Source: Patescibacteria group bacterium (lineage in GTDB: Bacteria; Patescibacteriota; Patescibacteriia; 2-12-FULL-60-25). From it: a stretch of DNA of 64,000 bases. The stretch is taken from assembly GCA_028715505.1 (NCBI GenBank), contig JAQURS010000001.1, positions 163,799-227,798 on the forward strand, read 5' to 3'. Below are positions 42,340-52,077 of this stretch, piece after piece. Position 1 is the stretch's first letter; each line of letters begins with the position of its first letter. The position numbers and the translations under genes are program-made. A model generated the notes under the pieces. It saw only the letters and a program-made list of their open reading frames with translations, searched no databases and was not told the origin of the DNA.

Positions 42340-43776
42340 TTAGCTCGGCGGAGCCTTCTCTTTAGCGATTGCCAATCTCTTGAACATTTCTTTTTTGGCG
42401 GCTTGTTTTGATGCCTCGTCGAGCTGACCGTATTCTCTATAAAAACTTTCAACTCTGCTTTCCACTTCTTCGCCTGAAACAATATGACTACGGCCGCCCG
42501 GTATATTTAATCGAATATTGCGTATAGTCATGGCCTGTTCGATCAGACTGTTAAAATTTTTTATGGCATCGATCATCCGTATTTTTTTGGCATCCGTATT
42601 GTCTTCGATGGCTCTAACATCTTGCCAAAGCAGTTCTTCTATTCTCGAATATTGGTGTTCAATTTCCTCCGGTCGAGTCGTCGTATCATTTATTATTTCG
42701 TTAAGTTGGGCGACCAGGTCTTCTGGAATCAACTTATATCCGCGTTCAAGCCCGCGGTGTGACCGGATATTCTCAATATTGTCGACTTGTTTCCAAAAAT
42801 TGCGTCCCGCCTCCCATACTTTATAATCCGGGTCGCTCCATTGAAAATAATCTTTAATGAGTTTCACGTTCCATTCAGCTGCTTGAGGCGTGGCATGCTT
42901 TTCTGATTCCAAGCGTTTGATAAGATTTAAGCGCCAAGTCTCCCATGTGTTGCCGTTGGCATGGCTAATGGCAAAATCCATGATTTCCGCAAAATATTCC
43001 GTCATCTTGGCCTGGGTCTCGGCTTGTTTATCTTTATCGGTTTTTGCCTTTATTGATTCAGGATAAGAAAATTTTGGGCGACCCGGATCTGAAACTGCAA
43101 CCAAAGTCATATACTTCAGGCTAAGCGATTGTTTGGCACTTAATCTGACGTTTGAACCTGGATCTGCCGCATGTGCCAATTCATGCGACATCGTTTCTAG
43201 AACGAACAATCTCGTGTTACGGCTCGCGCTTCTTAAAGAATCGGAAGTGAACTCTATTTTAATGGGGTCGCCTTTCCAGGTCCTTTCACAATGTGCGAAT
43301 TCAGCTTCTCCTTCCAAACCTGGGTAAGGCATGGTTACGAAATGAGGGTTGATCGAGATGCTTTTTAAGTTGGATGACCAGGAGCGTGGATAAATATCCA
43401 GTAAATCCCGAAAAGCTTTTTCATCAATATCCAGTATATCTAAATTTTCCAACGCCATACCCGTTGATTCTTTGTAGTTATCAGCGTAGGCCTGGTGCAT
43501 GGCAAATTCGGCCGAAAGAGCATCCTCGCCCACGGCTGACTTTAGCTTATCGAGCATGATCGCGTAATCCGGCAATTCCGGGTCTTCAGGCCTTTCCCCT
43601 TCATGAATAGCTGACAGCGGTCCACGTCCGATTTGGGCGCCCATCGAGCAGGCCTCGATCGAGGGTGAGGCAACCATTAATAAACCCGCAATGGCTTTGG
43701 CGCGGCTAAGTGAACACATTTTTTCCAAAGTTGTTTTCTCCGGTGCCTTGAAAGGATTATCAAAATTTGGGCTCAT
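42340..43776 (-). CDS. putative zincin metallopeptidase (HELAH), unknown family
   Basis: A 478-residue protein. The only recognisable motif is SHELAHAADPG (about residues 198-208), an HExxH zinc site, with TEYFAEIMDFA about 65 residues later as a possible third-ligand glutamate. The rest is helical and charged. A short hydrophobic stretch with a cysteine (AKAIAGLLMVASPSIEACSMG, about 27-47) could be a lipoprotein-like or weak signal segment. The first ATG of the frame at 43785 overlaps the TATAAT box itself, so ATG 43776, 7 nt after the box, is the start. Codon use is more A/T-rich than the neighbours. Could be a predatory or envelope peptidase; not certain. Confidence 0.65.
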   Translation of the reverse strand: MSPNFDNPFKAPEKTTLEKMCSLSRAKAIAGLLMVASPSIEACSMGAQIGRGPLSAIHEGERPEDPELPDYAIMLDKLKSAVGEDALSAEFAMHQAYADNYKESTGMALENLDILDIDEKAFRDLLDIYPRSWSSNLKSISINPHFVTMPYPGLEGEAEFAHCERTWKGDPIKIEFTSDSLRSASRNTRLFVLETMSHELAHAADPGSNVRLSAKQSLSLKYMTLVAVSDPGRPKFSYPESIKAKTDKDKQAETQAKMTEYFAEIMDFAISHANGNTWETWRLNLIKRLESEKHATPQAAEWNVKLIKDYFQWSDPDYKVWEAGRNFWKQVDNIENIRSHRGLERGYKLIPEDLVAQLNEIINDTTTRPEEIEHQYSRIEELLWQDVRAIEDNTDAKKIRMIDAIKNFNSLIEQAMTIRNIRLNIPGGRSHIVSGEEVESRVESFYREYGQLDEASKQAAKKEMFKRLAIAKEKAPPS

Positions 43777-43840
43777 GGGGGGCATTATAGCAAAAAAGAC
43801 CTTTTATTGTTTGTATCTTGTTTTTTAGTGTTTGGTGTTT

Positions 43841-43868
43841 ACAAAAATCCCCCAAAGGGGATTTTTGT
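43841..43868 (-). terminator. terminator of tRNA-Leu
   Basis: ACAAAAATCCCC and GGGGATTTTTGT are perfect arms with a short loop. On the minus strand it follows the tRNA directly. Confidence 0.8.
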
Positions 43869-43870
43869 TG

Positions 43871-43957
43871 TGGTGGGCGGGGAGGGACTTGAACCCTCAT
43901 GATCTTGCGATCGCTAGCTCCTGAAGCTAGTGCGTCTACCAGTTCCGCCACTCGCCC
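43871..43957 (-). tRNA. tRNA-Leu (CAG)
   Basis: A type II tRNA with a long variable arm. Acceptor GGGCGAG / CCCGCCC (one A-C mismatch), D-arm GGCGGAACUGGUAGACGC, anticodon stem CUAGC / GCUAG around UUCAGGA (anticodon CAG), T-arm GAGGG-UUCAAGU-CCCUC, CCA encoded at 43871-43873. Confidence 0.95.
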
Positions 43958-44011
43958 TATCTTATTTTCTCGGCAGAGCCTCGATCAAAAATTTGACGCG
44001 AGTGTCGGCCT

Positions 44012-44055
44012 GGGCGTCTGTTGACGCCCGCGAAAAGCTCTTTATCGCTTTTCGC
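44012..44055. other. two tandem perfect hairpins in a non-coding gap
   Basis: GGGCGTC-TGTT-GACGCCC (44012-44029) is followed directly by GCGAAAAGC-TCTTTATC-GCTTTTCGC (44030-44055). The gap 43958-44121 has no gene. The hairpins have no T-tract on either strand. They lie between the solute-binding-protein stop and tRNA-Leu. Confidence 0.6.
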
Positions 44056-44121
44056 CCACTCGCCCTCGGCTAACCAAGAACGGACAGATTATGTCTTTAA
44101 AAATAAAAAATGTCAAAGCGT

Positions 44122-45972
44122 TTACTTCCACCGGAGGCCGGTCTTTATGTACCACTGGCCAATGTCCTGGAAACGGTCGCCCGGACGGGCCAAGCGCATG
44201 CTATCGTTCACGCCTTTGACGCGGCTTGAGATCACGTAAGTATAGAATGGCCGAGTCAAGAAAAGGGCGGGCGAGCGTTTGAGGATGGCCGTCGCCAAAT
44301 CGGCGCGGCTCTTTTCGAGCATTTGCGTCGAAGTGGCCGAACCCGTCTTTTCAATCAGATTGTCTATTTCCTTATCGGCTAAACCCGAAAAGTTCATGCC
44401 GCCCTGGGCGGCCTGGCCGCTCCACCAAATGGGGAAGAGATCTTGGTCGGGACGCAGCAGCACGTTCCACAGGACGACTTGCGCGTCGCGTTCGCTGCTG
44501 GATTTTTTGAGCAACAGCCGCGCGTCCATGGGTTTGACTTCGACTTGCGCGCCCAAAAGCGACCATTGGCGCTTGAGCACGTCGGCGACTTTAAGGAGTA
44601 CCGGTTCGTCCGGAACCATGATCGACAAAGTCAGTTTGGTGGACGAAGGGGTAGAAGTCGGTTGGGGAGACGGTTTCTTGGGATCTGATTTTTGGTAAAC
44701 GCGAACCGCGTCATTCGAGGGCACTACCCAGCCTGATTCTTCGAGTAATTTGCGGGCTCCGTCCAAATCAAAAGTACTGGAAGCGGACAGGAAGGGATAG
44801 GGCGCGTCGGCCACGGCCGCTAGGCCGCCGTAAGGTGCCAAAAAGTCTTGGCGATTGACGCCGGCGATCAGGGCTTGTCTGATTTTTTGGTCGCTCAATG
44901 TCTTATCTTTAAGGTTGAAAAAGGCAATGGTTTGCTGCGGGATTTCCAAAGCCACCGAATGCCAACGCGCGGCTGAATGAAATTTTTCAGATTCGTCTGA
45001 AGGGATGAAGGACACGGCGTCCACCAAGTCGGATTTAAGCGCGTCTTCGGCCGATTGCCTGTCCGGGTAAAACTGGAAAGTCAAAGTTTTGATGTGCGGT
45101 TTTAGGCCGTAATATTTTTCATTCAATTCGAGAGTGTACGACCGGATCACGCCGTAATTGTCGCGCGTGAACGATTTGACCACGTAAGGCCCGGAACCGA
45201 TGGGTTTCAAATTTAAAGAGGCGAGCCTGGCGCTTGAGGCTGGAATGTCCTGCCAAAGGTCCGAAGGCACTATGCCAACCGTTAAGGCCGTCATGAAAGT
45301 CGCGTCGGGCTGGTCCAAGGTGAATTGGACGGTCGAATCATCCACCACGTCGACTTTGACTCCGCGGAAAAGCGGGGCAAGCAGGGAACTGCGGGCCGTG
45401 TCTTGAATGGACTCTATCGTGAACTGGACATCCTCGGCCTGCACGAGTTCGCTATTGTGGAATTTGGCGTCCGGCTGGAGCTTGACCGTCAAAACTTTAC
45501 CGTCCGGGCTCCATTCGTAACTCTTTGCAAGATCCGGAACCACGTCCATGCCCTTCATGCGGAATAACCCGGAATAAATCAGGCTGCTCAGATCGGCATC
45601 GGCATCGTTGGCCGGGGCGTCTATAGGATTAATGGCCTGCGGTTCCCCGATGATGGCTTCGGTGAAGGTTCCGCCTTGGGCCGGGATGGCGACCAAATGG
45701 TTGGCGGCGGAGATGGCGAGGGCGCAGACGCCGAAAATACCGAAAAGGCCAAGCGAAATTATTAAAATTTTGCGTTCAGTCTGGTTAAGGACCCTCCCGG
45801 CGTAACGCAGTTGTTTCCAGCGCGGGATATTGGTTGGTTTGGTTACGGCTAATACCAAAGCATGGTCCCTGGCCGCGTCAGGGATTTGTTCAATGGATGT
45901 CTTGGAAGCCGGGGTGAGCCAAAAAAGAATCCTGCGGACCCACGCGCGGGCGCGGGTAAGCATGGCAGGCAT
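44122..45972 (-). CDS. membrane-anchored peptide-type solute-binding protein
   Basis: A 616-residue SBP_bac_5 (OppA/DppA-like) protein. Unusually it begins with about 68 cytoplasmic residues, then a TM helix (about 69-92, ILIISLGLFGIFGVCALAIS) instead of a signal peptide or lipobox. The extracytoplasmic part has the family signature EAIIGEPQAINPI, DLAKSYEWSPDGKVLTVKL, FHNSELVQAEDVQFTI, and GSGPYVVKSF. A Pro/Ser/Thr-rich linker (PKKPSPQPTSTPSSTK) lies around residue 430. Likely peptide binding for uptake. No ABC permease or ATPase is in the window. It follows secG by 9 nt in an operon. Confidence 0.9.
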   Translation of the reverse strand: MPAMLTRARAWVRRILFWLTPASKTSIEQIPDAARDHALVLAVTKPTNIPRWKQLRYAGRVLNQTERKILIISLGLFGIFGVCALAISAANHLVAIPAQGGTFTEAIIGEPQAINPIDAPANDADADLSSLIYSGLFRMKGMDVVPDLAKSYEWSPDGKVLTVKLQPDAKFHNSELVQAEDVQFTIESIQDTARSSLLAPLFRGVKVDVVDDSTVQFTLDQPDATFMTALTVGIVPSDLWQDIPASSARLASLNLKPIGSGPYVVKSFTRDNYGVIRSYTLELNEKYYGLKPHIKTLTFQFYPDRQSAEDALKSDLVDAVSFIPSDESEKFHSAARWHSVALEIPQQTIAFFNLKDKTLSDQKIRQALIAGVNRQDFLAPYGGLAAVADAPYPFLSASSTFDLDGARKLLEESGWVVPSNDAVRVYQKSDPKKPSPQPTSTPSSTKLTLSIMVPDEPVLLKVADVLKRQWSLLGAQVEVKPMDARLLLKKSSSERDAQVVLWNVLLRPDQDLFPIWWSGQAAQGGMNFSGLADKEIDNLIEKTGSATSTQMLEKSRADLATAILKRSPALFLTRPFYTYVISSRVKGVNDSMRLARPGDRFQDIGQWYIKTGLRWK

Positions 45973-45981
45973 ACTTGGTTA

Positions 45982-46203
45982 TTAGGCTAGCGCTATATTA
46001 AGGATGGCCGTGGCGAAGAAGAGTACGGCAAGCCCGATGGTGGCGTAATACAAGCCTTTTTCAAGTCCGCGTTTTGTCCTGAAAACCGTGCTTTCACCTC
46101 CAAAGGTGGCACCCAAACCCGTGCCGCGCTGCTGCAACAATATGGCCGCTACGAGCAGTGCCGAAAGCACGATCTGGATGATGGGAAGAATGATTTGACG
46201 CAT
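45982..46203 (-). CDS. secG: preprotein translocase subunit SecG
   Basis: A 73-residue two-helix membrane protein of the SecYEG translocon. TM1 about 4-22 (LPIIQIVLSALLVAAILLQ), the conserved loop QQRGTGLGATFGGES, and TM2 about 50-71. The ATG at 46201-46203 has TTGACG, 17 bp, TAACCT ending 7 nt upstream; the longer frame to 46239 overlaps this promoter. Confidence 0.93.
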   Translation of the reverse strand: MRQIILPIIQIVLSALLVAAILLQQRGTGLGATFGGESTVFRTKRGLEKGLYYATIGLAVLFFATAILNIALA

Positions 46204-46210
46204 GGCTGAC

Positions 46211-46260
46211 AGGTTATATCTTTGTACCCCTAACGTCAAGGCATGACCGTATGCTAAAAT
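46211..46260. promoter_or_regulatory. divergent promoters of secG and DsbA-like gene
   Basis: secG (minus): TTGACG (complement of 46234-46239), 17 bp, TAACCT (complement of 46211-46216), 7 nt to ATG. DsbA-like gene (plus): TAAAAT (46255-46260), 6 nt to ATG; its -35 region (about 46232-46237) overlaps the secG -35 box. Confidence 0.65.
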
Positions 46261-46266
46261 AGGCCC

Positions 46267-46992
46267 ATGGAGGAAAATAAACCATGGTACGGGCGGGTCT
46301 GGGGCATGACCCTTTTGGCTATATTATTTTTGATGCTGGTCGGCTCGGTTTTTTTCGTGCGCCAGGTTTACGTCTTTTATAATGAACTTAAGGATGGAAA
46401 AAAACCGGCTTTTTTGGTTGAGCGGCGGTTTTCGGGAACTCCGAACAGCGTGGCCAAACCGGATATCGATCTCACGGCCATCCGCCAAAAAACTTTGGGT
46501 AAAGGCGACGAGCCCTTTGCCGGCCCGGCCACTTCGAGCCACGAGATCGTAGAGTTTTTGGATTTTGATTGCCAATACAGCAAATCCGCGCTCAATACCG
46601 TGCATGACATAATCCGTACCCGCCCCGAGATTAAGGTTATCATCCGCGATTATCCACTGACCGACATTCATCCCGACGCGGAGCAAGAGGCCCTGGCCGC
46701 CCGTTGCGTGTGGAAGCAGGGCAAACCGGACGTTTATTGGAAATACCATGATTTGCTTTTCGCTAATCAGGATAGACACGACGCGGATTCACTCAAACAA
46801 TTCGCTTACCAAGCTGGCGCAGATTCAAGATTTGAAACTTGCACGCAAACTTCGCAGACGGCCGGCGGACTGCAGCAATCAATGATGGATGCCACGGCTT
46901 TGGGGGTGTCCGTAACCCCGACCTTTTTCGTGGATGGCCAAATCGTGGAAGGCGCCGCCGACGCGCAATATCTCCTCGGCCTGATCAAATGA
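46267..46992 (+). CDS. membrane-anchored DsbA-like thioredoxin-fold protein with one active-site cysteine
   Basis: A 241-residue protein. A TM helix (about 12-34) anchors it, with the thioredoxin-fold domain (about 85-240) outside the membrane. IVEFLDFDCQYSKSALNTV is at the position of the active-site CxxC, but it reads C-Q-Y-S, so the second cysteine is replaced by serine. The helical insertion (YWKYHDLLFANQ), the cis-proline loop VSVTPTFFVDG, and GAADAQYLLGLI are typical of DsbA/DSBA-like proteins. A single active-site thiol would suit an isomerase-like or glutathionylation-type role rather than a direct oxidase. Two more cysteines occur (AARCVW, FETCTQ). It is immediately upstream of the cysteine-rich gene with a 1-nt gap, so the latter is a likely substrate. 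Confidence 0.85.
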   Translation: MEENKPWYGRVWGMTLLAILFLMLVGSVFFVRQVYVFYNELKDGKKPAFLVERRFSGTPNSVAKPDIDLTAIRQKTLGKGDEPFAGPATSSHEIVEFLDFDCQYSKSALNTVHDIIRTRPEIKVIIRDYPLTDIHPDAEQEALAARCVWKQGKPDVYWKYHDLLFANQDRHDADSLKQFAYQAGADSRFETCTQTSQTAGGLQQSMMDATALGVSVTPTFFVDGQIVEGAADAQYLLGLIK

Positions 46993-46993
46993 T

Positions 46994-49090
46994 ATGCGGA
47001 GGTTGATTGGATTGTTAATGGTCTCTTGCGCGGCTTTTTTGTTTTTATCAGCCACGCCCGCGGAAGCCAACGTGGTAGCGCTTAACTGCGAACCCAATCT
47101 TGGCAAATGCGCTCCTTCCCAAGGGGCTTCGGTGTGTCCATCTGGCATGAATTTAGTCGCTCCGCCGGCACCAGATGTCGATGAGACTGGCATGACGGAA
47201 TATACGTTGAAATGCAGCAATCCGGGTTGGATTTGTTGTAAAGGCACGATCTCAGGCAAGACTGGCGGCTCGGCAGAAGAAACTAAGGGACTATGTCCGG
47301 CGAACCAATCATATACAAAGGCTGGGTTGGGTAATGTTCCCTGCGGCGCGAACCAGTGCCGTGCTCAAGGCTTTCTTTATTTCACCGATTGCTTGAGCGA
47401 AAACGATTGCGCGGCCAACCGGGGCGCCACGGACGGCGGGAATATGGCGGGTTGCGGAGAGGGGACGTTCTGTTGTCGCATGAAGAAGAATCGCTGCAAC
47501 GACGCGAGCACTGACCCGAATAAAATTTATTTGTGCACGTCCGAAACCAGCTGCACGGCCAAGGGCGGCAAATCGATAGGGAAAGGTTTTGGCTGCAGCG
47601 GCCAGGACTACCCAACTTGCTGCGAATTCTCGGACAGTATGGAAACGCCCATGTTGAACGCGGGAGAACCGTTTAAGGGTTTGGGCGGAGCGATGGGCGG
47701 CAGTCAGACGCAAGTCAACATACGGGCCCGTAAATACCAAAACATCAATTCTTTCTGCTTCACCGAAATGGAGTGCGCCCAAGCCTCCGGGCCAAAAGCT
47801 TGGGTCAAAGGCAATGGCTGCCCAAATAAAGGCAACACGCAGCAAGGTTATTGCAAAGCGCCGCCGCCGGTTTATGATCTCCAATATCCTTTGGGCGGAG
47901 TTAAAACCATCGGCGATTTAGCCAACTTCATAGGGCTGATTTTCAATTACGCCATGGGCATTATCATCATCGTGGCGGCCGTTATCTTCGTGTACGGAGG
48001 TTTGCGCTACATGTTCGCGGCCGTATCAAACGACGTTGAGGTCGGCAAAACCATCATGATGGATTCGGTGATTGGGCTTCTCCTTGGCTTGGGGGCTTAT
48101 ACCATCATGGCCAATGTCAATTTCAATACGGTTAATCTGCGCCCCTTTGATGTTTTCATGATCAACAAACTTTCCTTTTACGATACATATTATTGCAACG
48201 ACGTAAAACCGGCGCCAGGCAAGACGGAAGCCATGTTCCAAGACGCGGGCAGCCCCATCTCGCCCCTCGATTTGAATATCACCAAAGGCTATCCGCTTAA
48301 GCTGGCCGATACCCAATGCGGCAAAGAATATTTTATCGAAGGGGGCGACTCGTTGAGCATATGTACCGGCAGCAAATGCAACGCCGGAGCTTGTTTGAAC
48401 TGCGCCGCGGGAGGCAAGAATTGCCAATCAGGTTCCGAAAAAGAGCACGTGTGTTTTGATAACGATTTGGGCGGAAACCTGGTTTTAGAAAGTAAGCTGA
48501 CGGCCGAAGACGTCAAAGGAGTTTTATTTTGCGCTTATAAATCCGGCAGCGATACAAAGATCGATACCATGGAATTGGGCAAGGCGAGTTTTGAAGGAGC
48601 GGTAAAATCCGCGGGCCCAACTTCTGGTTGGATTGGCCGATACGCCATAAAATATCGGGACAAGATCGACGCCATCGAAACTTTTAAAACGGCTTGCATG
48701 GCCAAAGGCGCGCAGAACGTGCTTTTTACCCTCAATGCCAGGTTTAGCGGCGACGAAAGCGCTTTTGGAAAATGGATGAGAAGGGGAAGCGAGGTCTTGC
48801 CTTTAACGGCCGCCATCTCTTTCGCCACCGGGGTCAGTTCGCTGGATGAAACGAGATTCATCTTAAGCAAAGACGATTGCAATAAAAATATTTTATCCGA
48901 TGCGGTAACCGTTACGGCTTATAAGGATTCTTTTGCCGCCGGTTTGAGCGCCTACTCTAGTTTTGAGGAAGCCATGGCGCAAACAATCATAGCCCCAAAA
49001 AGTTATTGGTCCGCCGATGAGATCGTCAACTCCTTGAAAACCAAGCAAAGCATAATGTGTAATTTTACGGTCGTCGGGAAACAAATTTGA
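46994..49090 (+). CDS. cysteine-rich exported protein with VirB2-like pilin membrane domain
   Basis: A 698-residue protein. Signal peptide about 1-25 (cleavage after TPAEA). Residues about 30-285 hold roughly four cysteine modules: each has C-x4/5-C, a Gly-rich stretch with GC, then often CC or a final C ([30 protein letters not shown]). Residues about 305-375 form two TM helices with [34 protein letters not shown] and [15 protein letters not shown], matching the two-helix T4SS pilin (VirB2/TrbC-like) domain seen in CPR genomes. A second extracytoplasmic part (about 376-698) has more cysteines ([17 protein letters not shown]). Long flanking domains make it unlike a processed pilin; it may be an envelope-spanning or pilus-base protein. 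It is translationally linked to the DsbA-like gene (TGA-T-ATG). Confidence 0.82.
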   Translation: MRRLIGLLMVSCAAFLFLSATPAEANVVALNCEPNLGKCAPSQGASVCPSGMNLVAPPAPDVDETGMTEYTLKCSNPGWICCKGTISGKTGGSAEETKGLCPANQSYTKAGLGNVPCGANQCRAQGFLYFTDCLSENDCAANRGATDGGNMAGCGEGTFCCRMKKNRCNDASTDPNKIYLCTSETSCTAKGGKSIGKGFGCSGQDYPTCCEFSDSMETPMLNAGEPFKGLGGAMGGSQTQVNIRARKYQNINSFCFTEMECAQASGPKAWVKGNGCPNKGNTQQGYCKAPPPVYDLQYPLGGVKTIGDLANFIGLIFNYAMGIIIIVAAVIFVYGGLRYMFAAVSNDVEVGKTIMMDSVIGLLLGLGAYTIMANVNFNTVNLRPFDVFMINKLSFYDTYYCNDVKPAPGKTEAMFQDAGSPISPLDLNITKGYPLKLADTQCGKEYFIEGGDSLSICTGSKCNAGACLNCAAGGKNCQSGSEKEHVCFDNDLGGNLVLESKLTAEDVKGVLFCAYKSGSDTKIDTMELGKASFEGAVKSAGPTSGWIGRYAIKYRDKIDAIETFKTACMAKGAQNVLFTLNARFSGDESAFGKWMRRGSEVLPLTAAISFATGVSSLDETRFILSKDDCNKNILSDAVTVTAYKDSFAAGLSAYSSFEEAMAQTIIAPKSYWSADEIVNSLKTKQSIMCNFTVVGKQI

Positions 49091-49107
49091 CGCGCGGTCG
49101 GTAACTC

Positions 49108-49136
49108 TTGCCCCTATTGACTATTTGTGGTAGGCT
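49108..49136 (+). promoter_or_regulatory. uvrA promoter
   Basis: TTGCCC (49108-49113), 17 bp, TAGGCT (49131-49136), 10 nt before the ATG. No LexA-type box seen. Confidence 0.5.
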
Positions 49137-49146
49137 CAGACGTAAC

Positions 49147-52038
49147 ATGCCTGCCTCGAATTTCATTTCAATCAAGGGCGCGCGCGTCCACAATCTCAAA
49201 AACGTTTCGATCGATTTGCCCAAGAACAAGCTGGTCTTGATCACCGGCCTTTCGGGCTCCGGCAAATCCTCGCTCGCTTTCGACACGGTGCACGCCGAAG
49301 GACAGCGCCGCTACATGGAAAGCCTCTCGTCTTACGCCAGGCAGTTTTTGGAGTTGCAGGACAAGCCGGACGTGGACGAAATCCAAGGGCTTTCCCCGAC
49401 GGTGGCCATCGACCAAAAATCATCTTCGCATAATCCGCGCTCAACCGTGGGCACCGTCACGGAAATTTACGACTACCTGCGCTTGCTCTTTGCCCGCGCC
49501 GGCCGCGTCCATTGTCCCGTTTGCGGCCGCGAAGTCATCAAACAAACCCAAAAGGAAATTGCCGAAAAAATCGTTTTCATGGCGCAGAACTCCGACGTGC
49601 TCCTGCTCGCTCCCATGGTGCGCGGCCAAAAAGGGGAACATAAAGTAGTCCTGCAGGCGGCCGAGCACGCCGGTTACCGCGAAGTGCGCTACGACGGCAC
49701 GCTGGTGGACATCCACGAGCTCATGCGCACCAAACTCGATAAGTCCAAGCCGCACGACGTGGAAGTTTTGGTTTCCCGGATCACTAAAAAATCCGGCCTG
49801 GTGCCGACCGCTTTAAATGAATTGCTGAAAGGTGCGCTTGAGCTTGGCAATGGCATGATCCTGGCCGTGGCCGAAGAGACGGGCGACGAGGTCTTATTTT
49901 CGGAAAATCTTTACTGCCCGATCGACAATCTTTCTTTGCCGGTCATCGAGCCTAGGCTTTTTTCCTTCAACTCGCCCCACGGCGCCTGCCCCGAATGCAC
50001 GGGCCTTGGAACCAAGCTTGTTTTGGACGCGGATTTGGTGATGCCCAACAAGCGCCTGACCATCGCGCAGGGCGCCATTAAGCCGTGGACGCGCATCGCG
50101 GGCAACCAGACCACGCATCTCAAGCTGGTGGAGGCCGTTGGCAAGAAATACGGGTTTTCCATCCACCAGGAAGTAAGCCAGCTCTCGAACGAGGCCATGA
50201 AAGTTTTGCTGGAAGGTTCGGGCGAAGACGTTTATGAAATAGAAAACAAGAGCATGGTTTTCCCCGGCATTTTGGCTTTGCTCGAAGAGAAGTATAAACA
50301 AACCGATTCCGAATACGTGCAAAAGGAAATCGAAAGTTACATGCGCGTCTTGATCTGCCCGAGCTGCAACGGCCGCCGTTTGAACAAAACGGCTTTGGGC
50401 GTGACGGTCGCCGGCAAGAACATCGCCGAAGTAGTTGAGTTTTCGCTCGAAGAATCGGGCGAATTGTTCGAGAAAATCGGCAAGTCGGCGCCGGTCAAAG
50501 CCAAATCAAGCAAGATCTCGCGCGCCAAAGCGGAAAGCAAACCGGATCCTCAGGGTTTTACGGAGCAGGAAAGAATGGTAGTGGGCCGGGTCCAGGCCGA
50601 AATCAAACGCCGCATCAAAAATCTTTTGGACGTGGGTTTGGGTTACCTGACTTTGGACAGGAGCGCCGTTTCGCTTTCGGGCGGCGAGTCGCAACGCGTC
50701 AGGTTGGCCGCCCAGTTGGGCTCCGATCTTTCCGGCGTGATCTATATTTTGGACGAGCCCTCGATTGGCTTGCACCAACGCGACAATGAAAAATTAATCC
50801 AGACCATGAAGCGTTTGCGCGACATCGGCAATACGGTGATCGTAGTCGAGCACGACGAGGCTGTCATGCGGTCCGCCGATTTCATCGTGGACGTGGGCCC
50901 TGGAGCGGGCGAGTACGGCGGCGAAATAGTGGCGGCCGGCACTTTGGCCGAGATAAAAAAACACAAGGAATCCATCACCGGCGCCTATTTGCAAGGCAAA
51001 AAGTCCATCGCCGTGCCAAAAGCCAGGCGCAAGGGCAACAATAAAAATTTGGTCGTGCGCGGGGCCACGGAATTCAACCTCAAAAACATTGATTTCAAAC
51101 TGCCGCTCGGCAAACTGGTTTGCGTGACGGGCGTTTCGGGTTCGGGCAAATCAACTTTGATCTTGGATATTTTGGGCCGCGCCTTATCCGCCTCTTTTTA
51201 CCACGCCAAGGATTTGCCGGGCGCCCACAAGAAGATCGAAGGCATGGAACATTTGGATAAAGTCGTCTCGGTCGACCAATCTCCGATCGGCCGCACGCCG
51301 CGTTCCAATCCTGCCACTTACACGGGCGTCTTTACCGGCATCCGCGACCTATTCACCGACATTCCGGAAGCTAAGATGCGCGGCTACGACGCCGGTAAGT
51401 TCTCGTTTAACGTTAAAGGCGGCGGCCGGTGCGAAGCCTGCGGGGGAGACGGTTATACGCGCATCGAAATGCAGTTCCTTTCCGACGTTTACGCCGAATG
51501 CACTGAGTGCCACGGCAAGCGTTACAACGCCGAAGCCTTGGAAATCCATTATCGCGAGAAGAATATTGCCGACGTGTTGGACATGACCGTCGAAGAAGCC
51601 AGGCGTTTCTTCGTGGACCAACCTTTAATATACGAAAAGTTATCCGTCTTGCATGAAGTCGGTTTGGGCTACATCCGTTTGGGCCAGCCGGCCACCACGC
51701 TTTCGGGCGGCGAAGCCCAGCGCGTCAAACTGGCCACGGAACTTTCCCGCCGCGCCACTGGCCGCACGCTTTACATTCTGGATGAACCCACGACCGGTTT
51801 GCACTTCGACGACATACAGCGCTTATTGCAGGTCTTGAACGCTTTGGTCGACAAGGGCAACACCGTGCTGGTCATTGAACACAATTTGGACGTCATCAAA
51901 TGCGCCGATTGGGTCATCGACATGGGCCCCGAAGGCGGCGCCAAAGGCGGTTTGATCGTGGCTGAAGGTTCGCCCGAAGACGTGGCCAAACAGAAGAAGA
52001 GCGTCACCGGCCAATACCTCAAAGAGATCCTGAAATAA
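49147..52038 (+). CDS. uvrA: excinuclease ABC subunit A
   Basis: A 963-residue nucleotide-excision-repair damage sensor. Two ABC ATPase modules: Walker [17 protein letters not shown] (about 30-45) and [16 protein letters not shown] (about 655-670); two signature motifs with [15 protein letters not shown] and [15 protein letters not shown]; Walker [16 protein letters not shown] and [15 protein letters not shown]. Zinc clusters CPVCGR, CPSCNG and CEACGGDGY ... CTECHGK are intact. The start [20 protein letters not shown] at 49147 is the family N-terminus. A short Lys/Ser insert ([20 protein letters not shown]) around residue 450 is unusual. uvrB and uvrC are not in the window. Confidence 0.97.
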   Translation: MPASNFISIKGARVHNLKNVSIDLPKNKLVLITGLSGSGKSSLAFDTVHAEGQRRYMESLSSYARQFLELQDKPDVDEIQGLSPTVAIDQKSSSHNPRSTVGTVTEIYDYLRLLFARAGRVHCPVCGREVIKQTQKEIAEKIVFMAQNSDVLLLAPMVRGQKGEHKVVLQAAEHAGYREVRYDGTLVDIHELMRTKLDKSKPHDVEVLVSRITKKSGLVPTALNELLKGALELGNGMILAVAEETGDEVLFSENLYCPIDNLSLPVIEPRLFSFNSPHGACPECTGLGTKLVLDADLVMPNKRLTIAQGAIKPWTRIAGNQTTHLKLVEAVGKKYGFSIHQEVSQLSNEAMKVLLEGSGEDVYEIENKSMVFPGILALLEEKYKQTDSEYVQKEIESYMRVLICPSCNGRRLNKTALGVTVAGKNIAEVVEFSLEESGELFEKIGKSAPVKAKSSKISRAKAESKPDPQGFTEQERMVVGRVQAEIKRRIKNLLDVGLGYLTLDRSAVSLSGGESQRVRLAAQLGSDLSGVIYILDEPSIGLHQRDNEKLIQTMKRLRDIGNTVIVVEHDEAVMRSADFIVDVGPGAGEYGGEIVAAGTLAEIKKHKESITGAYLQGKKSIAVPKARRKGNNKNLVVRGATEFNLKNIDFKLPLGKLVCVTGVSGSGKSTLILDILGRALSASFYHAKDLPGAHKKIEGMEHLDKVVSVDQSPIGRTPRSNPATYTGVFTGIRDLFTDIPEAKMRGYDAGKFSFNVKGGGRCEACGGDGYTRIEMQFLSDVYAECTECHGKRYNAEALEIHYREKNIADVLDMTVEEARRFFVDQPLIYEKLSVLHEVGLGYIRLGQPATTLSGGEAQRVKLATELSRRATGRTLYILDEPTTGLHFDDIQRLLQVLNALVDKGNTVLVIEHNLDVIKCADWVIDMGPEGGAKGGLIVAEGSPEDVAKQKKSVTGQYLKEILK

Positions 52039-52068
52039 TTGTTCCAAAGCGTCCCAATATGGTAATCT
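52039..52068 (+). promoter_or_regulatory. promoter of invasin-like gene
   Basis: TTGTTC (52039-52044), 18 bp, TAATCT (52063-52068), 9 nt before the ATG. Confidence 0.5.
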
Positions 52069-52077
52069 ATTGGCCAT

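Noticed and set aside
44053..44066. CACTCGCCCT, identical to the 5' end of tRNA-Leu nearby
   Set aside because: Only 10 nt match and no further tRNA structure; likely chance.
47309..47884. 191-codon open frame on the minus strand
   Set aside because: Antisense to the cysteine-module region of the pilin-domain gene; composition explained by that gene.
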